Positions 40,298 through 50,611 are shown, numbered from the stretch's first letter. The stretch is 64,000 nucleotides of DNA from Herbaspirillum robiniae (GCF_002213415.1 NZ_NJGU01000001.1:496001-560000); one strand, 5' to 3'. Made by a program: numbers and translations. Notes: generated by a model not told the origin, from the sequence alone.

Positions 40298-42082
40298 ATG
40301 GCGGTAGCAGCCGACGGTACGATGACCAGCGACGCGAACAACCCGGCCAGCGAGAACGCCTCCACGGACGGCGTCGCCTCCCAGCAGCCCGCCCAGGGCG
40401 GCGTGGTCGGCTATGCGCGCTCGCCGCAAGGCCGCCGGGTGTTGCTCATTGTCGCTGCGGCAGCCACCATTGCCCTGATGATCGGCATCTGGATGTGGAG
40501 CCAGAAGGTCGAATACCGCGTCCTGTTCTCCAACTTCAATGATCGCGACGGCGGCGCCATCGTGGCTTCGCTGCAGCAGATGAACGTGCCCTACAAGTAT
40601 TCGGACGGCGGCACGGCCATCCTGGTGCCTGAGAACATGGTGCACGACGCCCGCCTGAAACTGGCGGCGCAAGGCCTGCCCAAGGGCGGCAACGTCGGTT
40701 TCGAGCTGATGGAGAACCAGAAGCTCGGCATTTCCCAATTCCTCGAACAGGTCAACTTCCAGCGCGCCCTCGAAGGTGAACTGGCGCGCTCGGTGCAGTC
40801 GCTGTCGTCGGTGCAGAACGCCCGCGTGCACCTGGCGCTGCCCAAGGCGTCGGTATTCGTACGCGACCAGCAGAAACCGACCGCCTCGGTGGTGCTGAGC
40901 CTCTACCCCGGCCGCTACCTCGACCAGCAGCAAGTCAGCGCCATCATCCACCTGGTGGCCAGCAGCGTGCCCGAGCTTTCGCCCAAGGCCGTCACCATCG
41001 TCGACCAGAACGGCAACCTGCTCTCCGACACCACCAAGCAGGCGCAAACCAATACCCTCGATCCGACCCAGCTGAAGTATGTCCAGGACATTCAGCAGGA
41101 CATCGTCAAGCGCGTCGAATCGATCATCGCCCCCATCGTCGGCAGCGGCAACGTGCGCGCCGAAGCGACCGCCGACATCGACTTCTCGCGCAGCGAACAA
41201 GCGTCTGAAGCCTACAAGCCCAACCAGACGCAAGACACCGCGGCGGTGCGCAGCAAGCAGAGCAGCGAAGCCAACAGCGCCTCCAACGGCACTTCCGGCG
41301 TTCCTGGCGCGCTGACCAACCAGCCCCCTGCCCCGGCCACCGCCCAGATCGTCAACCCGGCCGCCGCCAACGCGCCGGGTCAGGCGGGCGCTGCCGCGAC
41401 TCCCAATGGCGCGGCGCCGGCCCCGGCTTCCAGCGGCAATTCGCGCAAGGACGAGACCGTCAACTACGAAGTCGACAAGACCGTGCGCTACACCCAGCAA
41501 CCGATGGGCGGCGTGCGTCGCCTGACCGTGGCCGTGGTGGTGAACTACAAGCGCACCATCGACAACACCGGCAAGATCGTGATGCGTCCGCTGACCGAGG
41601 CCGAACGCAACCAGATCAGCGACCTGGTCAAGGAAGCGATGGGCTACAGCAAGGATCGCGGCGATTCGCTCAACGTGGTCAACACCCAGTTCAGCACCGA
41701 CCTCGAACCGGAACTGCCGCTGTGGAAGCAGCCGGGCATGATCGAGCTGGCCAAGGAAATCGGCAAGTACGTGCTGCTGGCCGCCGTGCTGCTGTACCTC
41801 TACTTCGGCGTGCTGCGCCCGATCATCTGGAAGCTGTCGGGCCGCGAAGAACGCGAGCGCCTGGCCAAGGAAAAGGCCGAGGCCGAGGCCGCCGCGGCAG
41901 CCGCCGCAGTCGCCGCCGGCTTCGATCCGGACGATCCGGACGCCATCGTCAACCTCTCCGGCGAGCCGGAACTCGACGACCGCGCACAGTACAAGGCGAA
42001 CCTCGAAACCGCCAAGCAGTGGGCCAAGAACGATCCCAAACTGGTGGCAAGCATCATTAAGGGCTGGGTGAACAATGAGTAA
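40298..42082 (+). CDS. fliF: flagellar MS-ring protein FliF
   Basis: Builds the MS ring in the inner membrane on which rotor and export gate assemble. It has 594 residues. The first membrane helix is VLLIVAAAATIALMIGIWMW (about residues 50-69), then the ring-building motifs with YRVLFSNFNDRDGGAIVASL and GFELMENQKLGISQFLEQVNFQRALEGELARS. An Ala/Pro-rich disordered loop follows at about 340-390, a second helix near 490 (YVLLAAVLLYLYFGVLRPII), and a C-terminal tail NDPKLVASIIKGWVNNE that binds FliG. Its end overlaps fliG by 8 bp. Confidence 0.98.
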   Translation: MAVAADGTMTSDANNPASENASTDGVASQQPAQGGVVGYARSPQGRRVLLIVAAAATIALMIGIWMWSQKVEYRVLFSNFNDRDGGAIVASLQQMNVPYKYSDGGTAILVPENMVHDARLKLAAQGLPKGGNVGFELMENQKLGISQFLEQVNFQRALEGELARSVQSLSSVQNARVHLALPKASVFVRDQQKPTASVVLSLYPGRYLDQQQVSAIIHLVASSVPELSPKAVTIVDQNGNLLSDTTKQAQTNTLDPTQLKYVQDIQQDIVKRVESIIAPIVGSGNVRAEATADIDFSRSEQASEAYKPNQTQDTAAVRSKQSSEANSASNGTSGVPGALTNQPPAPATAQIVNPAAANAPGQAGAAATPNGAAPAPASSGNSRKDETVNYEVDKTVRYTQQPMGGVRRLTVAVVVNYKRTIDNTGKIVMRPLTEAERNQISDLVKEAMGYSKDRGDSLNVVNTQFSTDLEPELPLWKQPGMIELAKEIGKYVLLAAVLLYLYFGVLRPIIWKLSGREERERLAKEKAEAEAAAAAAAVAAGFDPDDPDAIVNLSGEPELDDRAQYKANLETAKQWAKNDPKLVASIIKGWVNNE

Positions 42083-43070
42083 CGACGGCGTTCAAAAAGG
42101 TGCCATCCTGATGCTGGCGCTGGGCGAAGACGAGGCCGCCGAGGTCATGAAGTATCTCGGCCCCAAGGAAGTCCAGAAGCTGGGCGCGGCGATGTCGGCC
42201 CTGAAGAATGTCAGCTTCGAGGAAATCAACGCTGTGCTGTCCGATTTCGTCGAAGAAACCGGACAGGCGTCCTCGCTGGGCCTGGACTCCGACGAATACA
42301 TCCGCAGCGTGCTGACCAAGGCGCTGGGCGACGACAAGGCCACGTCCCTGCTCAACCGCATCCTGGGCGGCCGCGATGCTTCCGGCATCGAGGCGCTCAA
42401 GTGGATGGACGCGCAGTCGGTGGCCGAACTCATCCGCAACGAACACCCGCAGATCATCGCCACCATCCTGGTTCACCTCGAGCGCGACCATGCCTGCGGC
42501 ATCATCAATCATTTCACGGAACGTCTGCGCAACGATACGATCCTTCGTATTGCAACCCTGGACGGCGTGCAGCCGGCCGCGTTGCGTGAGTTGAATGACG
42601 TTCTGACAAAACTGCTGACCGGCAACGAGAGCTTGAAGAAGCAACAGATGGGCGGTATCCGTACCGCTGCCGAGATCCTGAACTTCATGTCCGGCGAGAA
42701 CGAGACCTCGGTCATGAACAACCTGCGCGGCTACGACGAGGACATGGCGCAGAAGATCATGGACGAGATGTTCGTGTTCGAGAACCTGATCGACATCGAC
42801 GGCCGCGGCATCCAGCTGCTGCTGCGCGAAGTCCAGTCCGAATCGCTCATCGTCGCGCTCAAGGGCGCCTCGCAGGGCCTGCGCGACAAGATCTTCGCCA
42901 ACATGTCGCAGCGTGCGGCCGAGATGATGAAGGAAGACCTGGAGTCCAAGGGACCGGTTCGCCTGTCCGAAGTGGACGCGCAGCAAAAGGCCATCCTGCA
43001 GATCGTGCGCCGCCTGGCCGACGAAGGCCAGATCGTGCTGGGCGCCAAGGGCGAGGATGCGTTCGTCTGA
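42075..43070 (+). CDS. fliG: flagellar rotor-switch protein FliG
   Basis: C-ring protein contacting the stator and FliF. It has 331 residues, the usual length. The N-terminal domain is GAILMLALGEDEAAEVMKYLGPKEVQ, the middle domain has the EHPQIIATILVHLERDHA (EHPQ) motif, and the C-terminal domain contains FVFENLIDIDGRGIQLLLREV, with charged torque residues and RAAEMMKEDLESKGPVRLSEV. It is translationally coupled to fliF by the 8 bp overlap. Confidence 0.98.
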   Translation: MSNDGVQKGAILMLALGEDEAAEVMKYLGPKEVQKLGAAMSALKNVSFEEINAVLSDFVEETGQASSLGLDSDEYIRSVLTKALGDDKATSLLNRILGGRDASGIEALKWMDAQSVAELIRNEHPQIIATILVHLERDHACGIINHFTERLRNDTILRIATLDGVQPAALRELNDVLTKLLTGNESLKKQQMGGIRTAAEILNFMSGENETSVMNNLRGYDEDMAQKIMDEMFVFENLIDIDGRGIQLLLREVQSESLIVALKGASQGLRDKIFANMSQRAAEMMKEDLESKGPVRLSEVDAQQKAILQIVRRLADEGQIVLGAKGEDAFV

Positions 43071-43134
43071 TGCGCCTGGCCTGTTGTCGCACTGCCTCGG
43101 GCATGCCGGTTTGAGTTGGAGTTAATGTAGAGCC

Positions 43135-43839
43135 ATGCGTGCGAAGATCATTCCCAAGGAAGAAATGACGCCCTACCAGCGCTGGGAGCTGGCGTCTTTC
43201 AACGAGCAGGGAGAACCCGAGCCGGAACCCGCGCCGATCGTCGAGGAAGAGTTCGACGAAGAACCGCCGCCGGTGCCGCAGCTCACTGCCGAGCAGCTCG
43301 ACGCGATCCGCGAAGCCGCCCGCCAGGAGGGCTTTGCCGAAGGCCGCCAGCACGGTCTCGAGGCCGGCCGCGCCGAAGGCTACATGGCCGGGCTGCAGCA
43401 AGGCCAGAAGGAAATCAACGAAGTCATCCAGCACTTCCGCCAGATTGCGGTCAACTTCAGCACTGAAGTGTCCCAATGCAGCGAAAGCATGGCGCCAGAA
43501 ATGCTGGACCTGGCGCTAGATCTCTCCAAGGCCATGCTCAAGACCGCGCTCAACGTGCGCCCCGAGCTCATCCTGCCGACGGTCTCCGCCGCCATCCATT
43601 CCCTGCCCGGCCTGCAACTGCCGGCCACCCTCACGCTCAACCCGGAAGACGCCGCGCTGGTGCGCGAGCACATGGGCGAAGAGCTGAGCAAGCACGGCTG
43701 GAAGATCGAGGAAGACATGCACGTGCTGCGCGGCGGCTGCCGCGTCGAAACCCGCACCAACCAGATCGACGCTACCGCGCAGACGCGCTGGAAGCGCCTG
43801 GCCGAGTCGCTGTCCCAGCAGCTCGACTGGCTGGATTAA
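43135..43839 (+). CDS. fliH: flagellar assembly protein FliH
   Basis: Peripheral regulator of the FliI ATPase and link to FliN. It has 234 residues: an acidic, Pro/Glu-rich N-terminus with the conserved YQRWELASF stretch, then the glycine-spaced helix [25 protein letters not shown] (GxxxG-type repeats typical of FliH). The C-terminal domain contains [28 protein letters not shown]. It is in order between fliG and fliI. Confidence 0.93.
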   Translation: MRAKIIPKEEMTPYQRWELASFNEQGEPEPEPAPIVEEEFDEEPPPVPQLTAEQLDAIREAARQEGFAEGRQHGLEAGRAEGYMAGLQQGQKEINEVIQHFRQIAVNFSTEVSQCSESMAPEMLDLALDLSKAMLKTALNVRPELILPTVSAAIHSLPGLQLPATLTLNPEDAALVREHMGEELSKHGWKIEEDMHVLRGGCRVETRTNQIDATAQTRWKRLAESLSQQLDWLD

Positions 43840-43867
43840 CCCATGCAAATGTGAACGGGAGACCCGC

Positions 43868-45274
43868 ATGAACTCCCCGATGCCTTCCCACAGCAGCCTC
43901 TGGCAAGCCTACCTGCACAACTGCCGCAGCCTGGTGGACATGGCCGAGCCGACCCAGACCGCCGGCCGCATCACGCGCGTGGCCGGCCTGGTGATGGAAG
44001 CGGTCGGCCTGAAGCTGCCGGTGGGCAGCCCGTGCAACGTCCCGCTGCCCAACGGCATGATGATCGAAGCCGAAGTAGTCGGCTTCCAGGACGATCGCCT
44101 GTTCCTGATGCCGCAGAGCGACGTCGAAGGCATCGTCCCGGGCACCCGCGTATTTCCCGTCGAGCCGGTCAAGCCGCCGCCGCGCACCGGCCCCATCACC
44201 TTCACCCCGCGCCGCGCCGATGAGCACAGCCGCCGCCTGCCGGTCGGCGACGAGCTGCTGGGTCGCGTGCTGGACGGCGCCGGACGTCCGCTGGACGCCT
44301 ACGGCCCGCTGCACACCGAACGCTCGGCGCCGCTGGCCGTGCGCGCCGCCAACCCGCTGGGCCGCGCGCCGATTCGCGACATCCTCGACACCGGCATTCG
44401 CACCATCAACTCCATGCTCACCGTCGGCCGCGGCCAGCGCATGGGCCTGTTCGCAGGCTCGGGCGTGGGCAAGAGCGTGCTGCTGGGCATGATGGCGCGC
44501 TACACCAGCGCCGACGTCATCGTGGTCGGCCTGATCGGCGAGCGCGGCCGCGAAGTGAAGGAATTCATCGAGCAGATCCTCGGGCCGGAAGGCCTCGCCC
44601 GCTCGGTGGTGGTGGCCGCGCCGGCCGACACGCCGCCGCTGATGCGCCTGCAAGGCGCCGCCTATTGCACCTCGATCGCCGAATATTTCCGCGACCAGGG
44701 CAAGGACGTGCTGCTGATCATGGATTCGCTGACCCGCTATGCGATGGCCCAGCGCGAGATCGCCCTGGCCATCGGCGAACCGCCGGCCACCAAGGGCTAT
44801 CCGCCTTCGGTGTTCGCCAAGCTGCCGGCGCTGGTCGAACGCGCCGGCAACGGCGACGAAGGCGGCGGCTCCATCACCGCCTTCTACACCGTGCTGACCG
44901 AAGGCGACGACCAGCAGGACCCGATCGCCGACGCCGCGCGCGCGATCCTGGACGGCCACATCGTGCTCAACCGCCAGCTGGCCGAGTCCGGCCACTATCC
45001 GGCCATCGACATCGAACAGTCGATCAGCCGCGCCATGCACAGCATCACCGACGACGATCACCAGCGCCGCGCGCGCCACCTGAAGCAGCTGTACTCCCGC
45101 TACCAGCGCAGCCGCGACCTCATCAGCGTAGGCGCCTATGCGGCCGGCAGCGACCCGGTTCTGGATGAGGCAATTGCCATGTTGCCAAGAATCGAAGCGT
45201 TTTTGCAGCAAGGGATTCATGAGCAGGCCGATGTATCAGAGAGCTTGAGGCAACTTACCGCTCTATTCGGTTGA
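43868..45274 (+). CDS. fliI: flagellar export ATPase FliI
   Basis: Hexameric ATPase of the flagellar type III export apparatus, related to F1 beta. It has 468 residues. Walker A is AGSGVGKS (196-203), with [12 protein letters not shown] following. Walker B is [41 protein letters not shown], and [19 protein letters not shown] is family-specific. It begins 28 bp after fliH and precedes fliJ. Length and motifs distinguish it from virulence-type homologues mainly by context. Confidence 0.98.
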   Translation: MNSPMPSHSSLWQAYLHNCRSLVDMAEPTQTAGRITRVAGLVMEAVGLKLPVGSPCNVPLPNGMMIEAEVVGFQDDRLFLMPQSDVEGIVPGTRVFPVEPVKPPPRTGPITFTPRRADEHSRRLPVGDELLGRVLDGAGRPLDAYGPLHTERSAPLAVRAANPLGRAPIRDILDTGIRTINSMLTVGRGQRMGLFAGSGVGKSVLLGMMARYTSADVIVVGLIGERGREVKEFIEQILGPEGLARSVVVAAPADTPPLMRLQGAAYCTSIAEYFRDQGKDVLLIMDSLTRYAMAQREIALAIGEPPATKGYPPSVFAKLPALVERAGNGDEGGGSITAFYTVLTEGDDQQDPIADAARAILDGHIVLNRQLAESGHYPAIDIEQSISRAMHSITDDDHQRRARHLKQLYSRYQRSRDLISVGAYAAGSDPVLDEAIAMLPRIEAFLQQGIHEQADVSESLRQLTALFG

Positions 45275-45311
45275 TTGAGCACCTGCACGCAAAAATATAA
45301 TCAAAACTATC

Positions 45312-45752
45312 ATGGCTACTCCCTCCGCACTTGAGACGCTGATCGAATTGGCGACCAAAGAGACCGACGATGCGACCAAACGCCTCGGCCGGGCTATCCG
45401 CGTGAGCGAGGAAGCGCAGCAGAAACTTGCCATCCTGGAACAATATCGCGACGATTACGCGGCCAGGTTCCAGGACACGCTGACCAACGGCCTGACGGCG
45501 CTGAGCTATCGCAATTTCCAGCTCTTCATCGAGAAGATCGATACCGCCATCGACGGCCAGCACGCCGTGGTACGCAGCTCGCAGCAGAAAGTGGCTGAAG
45601 CGCGCAGCGTCTGGCAGGCCTGCGAACGCAAGCGCATGTCCTACGACACGCTGGCGGCGCGCGCCAAGGAAAAGGAATTGCAGAAGGAAAACAAGCGCGA
45701 CCAGAAGGCCATGGATGAACATGCCTCGCGCATCACCTTCTACAAACGATAG
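45312..45752 (+). CDS. fliJ: flagellar export chaperone-escort/stalk protein FliJ
   Basis: Small antiparallel coiled-coil that inserts into the FliI ring like the F1 gamma subunit. It has 146 residues, nearly all helical and charged, with heptad patterns throughout (LETLIELATKETDDATKRLGRAI; KRMSYDTLAARAKEKELQKENKRDQKAMDEHAS). It is recognised by size, coiled-coil nature and position between fliI and fliK. Confidence 0.93.
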   Translation: MATPSALETLIELATKETDDATKRLGRAIRVSEEAQQKLAILEQYRDDYAARFQDTLTNGLTALSYRNFQLFIEKIDTAIDGQHAVVRSSQQKVAEARSVWQACERKRMSYDTLAARAKEKELQKENKRDQKAMDEHASRITFYKR

Positions 45753-45797
45753 GCAACGACGAAGCAACAACCAGTTACCTGACCGACAGGCTCAATC

Positions 45798-47060
45798 ATG
45801 AATACATCCCTGCCGCTGCTGAACGTGATCACCGGCTCCCAGGCCGCCAACGGTTCGCGCTCGTCCAATCCGGCCGACAGCTTCAGCGCCGATGTGCCGT
45901 TCAACCAGGTCCTCAACAGCCAGGTCAGCAACCGCAACAGCGAAAACCAGTCGCAGGACAAGCAGCGCGCCGCCGACCAGACGGCGCAGCCCAGCCAGCC
46001 TGCGCAAAGCGCTGCCAACGGCAGCAAGCCCGCCTCCACCGACTCGGCCCAGAAAAAGCAGGATGCCGACAAGGACGACGACCAGGCCGACGACGACGGC
46101 ACCGCCACCCAAGCCTCGGCCGAACTGCTGGCGCTGGTAGCCAACCTCGAGCAGAACGCCGTCAAGCCGGTCACCAGCGGCAAGGGCGAAGATACCGACG
46201 CCGACCTGCTGGCCCAGGCCAAGCGCAGCGGTCCGCAGCTTTCGCTCAAGGGCGACGACCAGCCGCTGGCGCTGGACGGCAAGGACAAGAAGATCGATTT
46301 CGCCGCCCTGCAAAGCAGCGTCAACGCCAAGAAGGAAGCGGCGCCCGACCTGGCGCAGCAGCAAACGTCCGACGCAGCGGCGCGCGCCGCCAAGAGCGAC
46401 AAGCCGGCGATCGATGTCTCCGCCGACGCCAAGACCGCGCCCAAGGACGACGCCGGCGCATTGAGCGCCCGCGCCCAGGCCGCCAAGCTCGCCCCCGAGA
46501 TGACCATGGTCAAGCAGGATGCGCCGCAGGCCACACCGGTTCCGGTCGTCATGCCCGCCATGCAGCAGGCGCTCGCCGCCAACCAGACGCAGGCCGTGTT
46601 CGGCGCCGCCTATAGCGACAAGATCCAGCCCAACGTCGGCAGCGCCGGCTGGGACCAGGCCGTCGGCCAGAAGGTGACCTGGATGGTCAGCGGCGGTATC
46701 CAGAGCGCTTCGTTGACGCTCAATCCGCCCGACCTCGGTCCGATGCAGGTGGTGCTTTCCGTGCACAACCAGCAAGCCGACGCCACCTTCATCACCGCCC
46801 AGCCCGAAGTGAAGCAGGCGCTGGAAGCGGCCATGCCCAAGCTGCGCGAAATGATGGAACAGGCCGGCATCCAGCTCGGCCAAGCCACCGTCAATACCGG
46901 CATGCCCAACCAGCAGCAGAACGCCAACGGCCAGCAGGCGCGCGGCAGCTCTTCGCGCGGCACCTTCGGCAAGGATGACGAGGACGACGTCGCCATCGCG
47001 GCTGCGGGCGCCGCCACCGTCACCCAGAGCGGCGTCGGACTGGTGGACACCTTCGTCTGA
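45798..47060 (+). CDS. fliK: flagellar hook-length control protein FliK
   Basis: Secreted molecular ruler that switches export specificity at FlhB. It has 420 residues. The first 260 are low-complexity (Ala, Asp, Gln, Lys, Ser) and probably extended. The C-terminal domain has the hallmark ASLTLNPPDLGPMQVVLSVHNQQADATFITAQPEVKQALEAAMPKLREMMEQAGIQLGQATV, followed by a Gln/Asn/Gly-rich tail. It is last of the fliF-fliK run; a sigma-28 promoter follows for fliL. Confidence 0.95.
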   Translation: MNTSLPLLNVITGSQAANGSRSSNPADSFSADVPFNQVLNSQVSNRNSENQSQDKQRAADQTAQPSQPAQSAANGSKPASTDSAQKKQDADKDDDQADDDGTATQASAELLALVANLEQNAVKPVTSGKGEDTDADLLAQAKRSGPQLSLKGDDQPLALDGKDKKIDFAALQSSVNAKKEAAPDLAQQQTSDAAARAAKSDKPAIDVSADAKTAPKDDAGALSARAQAAKLAPEMTMVKQDAPQATPVPVVMPAMQQALAANQTQAVFGAAYSDKIQPNVGSAGWDQAVGQKVTWMVSGGIQSASLTLNPPDLGPMQVVLSVHNQQADATFITAQPEVKQALEAAMPKLREMMEQAGIQLGQATVNTGMPNQQQNANGQQARGSSSRGTFGKDDEDDVAIAAAGAATVTQSGVGLVDTFV

Positions 47061-47145
47061 CCAGACCATGCCGCGCCGGCACGACGGCAAGATGGCTCGC
47101 AACAAAAAAAGCACTCGGGGAATAGCTTTATCGTCTGCGCAAGAC

Positions 47146-47172
47146 TCAACAATAAGAATTCTTTGCCGATAA
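47146..47172 (+). promoter_or_regulatory. sigma-28 (FliA) promoter of fliLMNOPQR
   Basis: TCAA (47146-47149, 3 of 4), 15 nt spacer, and a perfect GCCGATAA (47165-47172), 48 bp before the fliL ATG, in the 159 bp fliK-fliL gap. In enterics the fliL operon is driven mainly by FlhDC with some sigma-28 input. Confidence 0.82.
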
Positions 47173-47219
47173 GCACACATCCAAGCAATACGCGCTGACG
47201 AACTGAAAGGAAACAGTAG

Positions 47220-47738
47220 ATGGCAACAAAAGGAAAAGCCCCGGCCAAGGGAGCTGAAGCGGACGCAGCACCGGCGAAATCCAGCAAGAAGATGCTGTTC
47301 ATCATCGTCGGCCTCGTGCTGGTGCTGGTGATCGGGGGCGCCGCGGCCTTCTTCATGATGGGCGGCAAGAAAAAAGGCGGCGAAGAAGAGCACGCGGAAG
47401 AAAAGTCTGAGGCCAAGGCGCCCACCTTCGTGGTCATCGAACCGTTCGTGGTGAACCTGCAGCAGGAAACCGGCGACCAGTACCTGCAAGTGGCGATGAC
47501 GCTGCAAGTAGCCGACGGCGCGACCGCCGAGGCGCTCAAGCTGTACATGCCGCAGGTGCGAAGCCGCCTGCTGATGGTGCTGTCGAGCAAGAAAGCATCC
47601 GAACTGCTGACCAACGAAGGCAAGCGCAAGCTGACCGACGAAATCGTCGACCAACTGGGCGAGCCGTTCTCGGGCAAGGGCAAGGGACCGCAGATTACCG
47701 ACGTCTTCTATACGTCCTTCGTCATCCAGCAGCAGTAA
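47220..47738 (+). CDS. fliL: flagellar basal body-associated protein FliL
   Basis: Single-pass inner-membrane protein surrounding the stators. It has 172 residues: a Lys/Ala-rich cytoplasmic tail, one helix MLFIIVGLVLVLVIGGAAAF (about 26-45), a charged linker, and a periplasmic SPFH-like domain with TFVVIEPFVVNLQQETGDQYLQVAMTLQVA and VRSRLLMVLSSKKASELLTNEGKRKL, ending DVFYTSFVIQQQ. Its AAAGGAAA ribosome site lies behind the sigma-28 promoter. It heads the fliLMNOPQR operon. Confidence 0.95.
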   Translation: MATKGKAPAKGAEADAAPAKSSKKMLFIIVGLVLVLVIGGAAAFFMMGGKKKGGEEEHAEEKSEAKAPTFVVIEPFVVNLQQETGDQYLQVAMTLQVADGATAEALKLYMPQVRSRLLMVLSSKKASELLTNEGKRKLTDEIVDQLGEPFSGKGKGPQITDVFYTSFVIQQQ

Positions 47739-47763
47739 GCGCAGTCTGAAGAGTTAGACAAAC

Positions 47764-48765
47764 ATGGCCGAGCACTTTCTATCACAGGAAGAAGTCGATG
47801 CCCTTCTAAAGGGCGTGACGGGAGACGAAGACGAAGAAAAGGTCGTCGAAGAAGCTCCTGGTACGGTACGTACCTACAACCTGGCAACGCAGGAACGCAT
47901 CGTCCGCGGACGCATGCCGACGCTCGAAATCATCAACGAGCGCTTCGCCCGTCTGTTCCGGATCGGCCTGTTCAACTTCATCCACCGCACGGCCGAGATC
48001 TCGGTCGGGCCGGTGAAGGTGTCCAAGTACAGCGAGTTCATCCGCAACCTGGTCGTGCCGACCAACCTGAACCTGGTCCATATCAAGCCCTTCCGCGGTA
48101 TCGGGCTGGTGGTGTTCGACCCGCAGTTCGTGTTCATGCTGGTCGACAACATGTTCGGCGGCGACGGTCGTTTCCACACCCGCATCGAAGGTCGTGAATT
48201 CACGCCCACCGAGCAGCGCATCATCATGCGCGTGCTGGAAATCACCTTCGAGAACTACGCCAAGTCCTGGGAGCCGATCTACCCGATCGAATTCGAGTTC
48301 ATCCGTTCGGAAATGAACACGCAGTTCGCCAACATCGCCACGCCGAACGAAGTGGTGGTCTCGACCACCTTCACCATCGAGCTTGGCCCCGTGTCGGGCG
48401 AAATTCACATTTGCACGCCCTACTCGATGATCGAGCCGGTGCGTGACCGCCTCACCAGCAGCATGCAGGGTGAGGCGCTGGAGGTCGACAAGCGCTGGAT
48501 TCGCCTGATGAAACAGCAGATCCAGACCGCTGAAGTCGAACTGATCGTCAATTTCGGCACCGCCCGTGTGACCTTTACCGACCTGCTCAACATGCAGGTC
48601 GGCGACGTGATCCCGCTGCAAAGCAGCCAGACCGTCAATGCACAGGTCGACGGCGTGCCCGTGATGGAATGCAGCTACGGCCAGTCCAACGGCCAATACG
48701 CCCTGCGCGTCGAGAAGCTGCTGTCCATCACACAGGAAACACCAGAAAGCTTTCAAGGAGAGTAG
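47764..48765 (+). CDS. fliM: flagellar motor switch protein FliM
   Basis: C-ring protein that binds phospho-CheY. It has 333 residues. The N-terminal CheY-binding helix is HFLSQEEVDALLKGV. The middle CheC-like domain contains LEIINERFARLFRIGLFNFIHRTAEI and GIGLVVFDPQFVFMLVDNMFGGDGRFH. The C-terminal SpoA domain contains VTFTDLLNMQVGDVIPL. It is 25 bp after fliL and 2 bp before fliN. Confidence 0.98.
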   Translation: MAEHFLSQEEVDALLKGVTGDEDEEKVVEEAPGTVRTYNLATQERIVRGRMPTLEIINERFARLFRIGLFNFIHRTAEISVGPVKVSKYSEFIRNLVVPTNLNLVHIKPFRGIGLVVFDPQFVFMLVDNMFGGDGRFHTRIEGREFTPTEQRIIMRVLEITFENYAKSWEPIYPIEFEFIRSEMNTQFANIATPNEVVVSTTFTIELGPVSGEIHICTPYSMIEPVRDRLTSSMQGEALEVDKRWIRLMKQQIQTAEVELIVNFGTARVTFTDLLNMQVGDVIPLQSSQTVNAQVDGVPVMECSYGQSNGQYALRVEKLLSITQETPESFQGE

Positions 48766-48767
48766 TA

Positions 48768-49223
48768 ATGGCTGATGAGAACGTAGAAGGTCAAGCCGCG
48801 GCGGAAGATGATCCGTGGGGCGCGGCAATGGCCGAACAGACGCAAGCCGAAGCAACACAGAAAAAAGGCCAGATGGAGGACGAGCAAGGCATCGCCGCCA
48901 CCGCGGCCCAGGCCACCGTGTTCAAGGATCTGAGCTCGGCCGACATCCAGACCAACACGCCCAACGACATCGACTTCATCCTCGACATCCCGGTCCAGCT
49001 GACCGTGGAGCTGGGACGCACCAAGATCGCCATCAAGAACCTGCTGCAACTGGCGCAGGGCTCGGTGGTGGAACTCGACGGCATGGCCGGCGAACCGATG
49101 GACGTGCTGGTCAACGGCTGCCTGATCGCCCAGGGCGAAGTGGTGGTGGTCAACGACAAGTTCGGTATCCGTCTGACCGACATCATCACGCCGGCAGAAC
49201 GCATCCGCAAACTGAACCGCTGA
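48768..49223 (+). CDS. fliN: flagellar motor switch protein FliN
   Basis: SpoA-domain C-ring component and FliH docking site. It has 151 residues from the ATG at 48768 (AAGGAG upstream, two bases after the fliM stop); the longer frame inside fliM is a shadow. An acidic N-terminal extension with DDPWGAAMAEQ is typical of betaproteobacterial FliN. The core is FILDIPVQLTVELGRTKIAIKNLLQLAQGSVVELDGMAGEPMDVLVNGCLIAQGEVVVVNDKFGIRLTDI. Confidence 0.98.
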   Translation: MADENVEGQAAAEDDPWGAAMAEQTQAEATQKKGQMEDEQGIAATAAQATVFKDLSSADIQTNTPNDIDFILDIPVQLTVELGRTKIAIKNLLQLAQGSVVELDGMAGEPMDVLVNGCLIAQGEVVVVNDKFGIRLTDIITPAERIRKLNR

Positions 49224-49242
49224 TCGGGACGGCCGCGATTTG

Positions 49243-49785
49243 ATGAAGCGCCTTTCCGCCGCATCCCATCCAAACCGCCCAAGGCGGACGCCGGCCAAAC
49301 CGGCGTCCGCCCTGCTGTTTATGGGCGGCATATTCCTTCTTGCGCCGGCATGGGCGCAGACGGCTGCAGCGCCCGCCGCTCCCGCCGCGGCAGCCATGCC
49401 CTCGTCATCCGGCAGCGTCTTCACCATGCTGTTCGGCCTGATTGCCGTGCTGGCGCTGATGGTCGGCATCGCCTGGCTGTTCAAGCGCTTTGGCTTCGCG
49501 CAGAACTTGTCGGGCAATGCCGCGGCCAAAGTGGTCGGCGGCGTCAGCGTAGGCACGCGCGAGCGCGTTATGGTGATCGAGGTGGGCGAGCAATGGATCG
49601 TGGTCGGCGTCGCGCCGGGTCGCGTCAACGCGCTGGCCACCATGCCGCGCCAGGAGCACGTGGCGCCCCAGCAGGGCAACGCGGGCGCTCCGGCGTTCGC
49701 CTCCTGGCTCAAGCAAACCATGGACAAACGTAACGGCGGCGCCGCAGGCGGCAACCGCACAGGCAATGATGGCAGCACAACCTAA
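49243..49785 (+). CDS. fliO: flagellar biosynthetic protein FliO
   Basis: Membrane protein that stabilises FliP during export-gate assembly. It has 180 residues from the ATG at 49243 (a TTG directly before it is also possible). An N-terminal hydrophobic segment ends in PAWAQ and may be a signal sequence, then an Ala/Pro stretch, a membrane helix [22 protein letters not shown], and a basic cytoplasmic domain with [24 protein letters not shown], the FliO hallmark. It overlaps fliP by 20 bp. Confidence 0.93.
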   Translation: MKRLSAASHPNRPRRTPAKPASALLFMGGIFLLAPAWAQTAAAPAAPAAAAMPSSSGSVFTMLFGLIAVLALMVGIAWLFKRFGFAQNLSGNAAAKVVGGVSVGTRERVMVIEVGEQWIVVGVAPGRVNALATMPRQEHVAPQQGNAGAPAFASWLKQTMDKRNGGAAGGNRTGNDGSTT

Positions 49786-50602
49786 CCCGCAAGGGAATCT
49801 TCTTCCGGCCTCTTCGGCCCCGCGCAATCCGGCCCGGCAGTTGCTGAAACAGGGCGCCGCGCTGCTGCGCTCCGGCCGTTTCTGGATCCTGCTGCTGCTG
49901 TGCCTGCCGCTGGCGGCCTCGGCCCAGCAAGGCATCCCCGCACTGAACAGCACGCCCGCGCCCGGCGGCGGCACGAACTATTCGCTGCCGATCCAGACGA
50001 TGCTGCTGCTCACGTCGCTGTCGTTCATCCCGGCGGCGCTGCTGATGATGACCTGCTTCACGCGCATCGTGATCGTGCTGTCGCTGCTGCGCCAGGCCCT
50101 GGGCACGCAGTCCACGCCGCCGACCCAGGTGCTGGTCGGACTATCGCTGTTCCTGACCTTCTTCGTGATGGGCCCGGTGTTCGACCGCATCTACACCGAG
50201 GCCTACCAGCCCTTCTCGGAAAACAAGATCCAGATGATGGAAGCGCTCGACAAGGGCGCCGCCCCGCTGAAGGAATTCATGCTCAAGCAGACCCGCCAGG
50301 CCGACCTGGCGCTGTACGTCAAGCTCTCGCGCGGCCCCGAACTGCAGGGCCCGGAAGACGTGCCGCTGCGCCTGCTGGTGCCGGCCTTCGTCACCAGCGA
50401 GCTCAAGACCGCGTTCCAGATCGGCTTTGCGATCTTCATTCCCTTCCTCATCATCGACATGGTGGTGGCCAGTATCCTGATGTCCATGGGCATGATGATG
50501 ATGTCGCCGGCCATCGTGTCCCTGCCCTTCAAGCTCATGCTCTTCGTCCTGGTGGACGGCTGGCAGCTGCTGATCGGCTCCCTCGCACAAAGTTTTTACT
50601 AG
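49766..50602 (+). CDS. fliP: flagellar export gate protein FliP
   Basis: Core of the FliPQR export pore. It has 278 residues, longer than the usual 245 because of about 30 extra N-terminal residues before the signal-like helix ([17 protein letters not shown]). The conserved core is [43 protein letters not shown], then [41 protein letters not shown] and [24 protein letters not shown]. The pore Met-loop is visible. An ATG one codon later could also serve. Confidence 0.97.
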   Translation: MMAAQPNPQGNLLPASSAPRNPARQLLKQGAALLRSGRFWILLLLCLPLAASAQQGIPALNSTPAPGGGTNYSLPIQTMLLLTSLSFIPAALLMMTCFTRIVIVLSLLRQALGTQSTPPTQVLVGLSLFLTFFVMGPVFDRIYTEAYQPFSENKIQMMEALDKGAAPLKEFMLKQTRQADLALYVKLSRGPELQGPEDVPLRLLVPAFVTSELKTAFQIGFAIFIPFLIIDMVVASILMSMGMMMMSPAIVSLPFKLMLFVLVDGWQLLIGSLAQSFY

Positions 50603-50611
50603 GAGAGCGAG

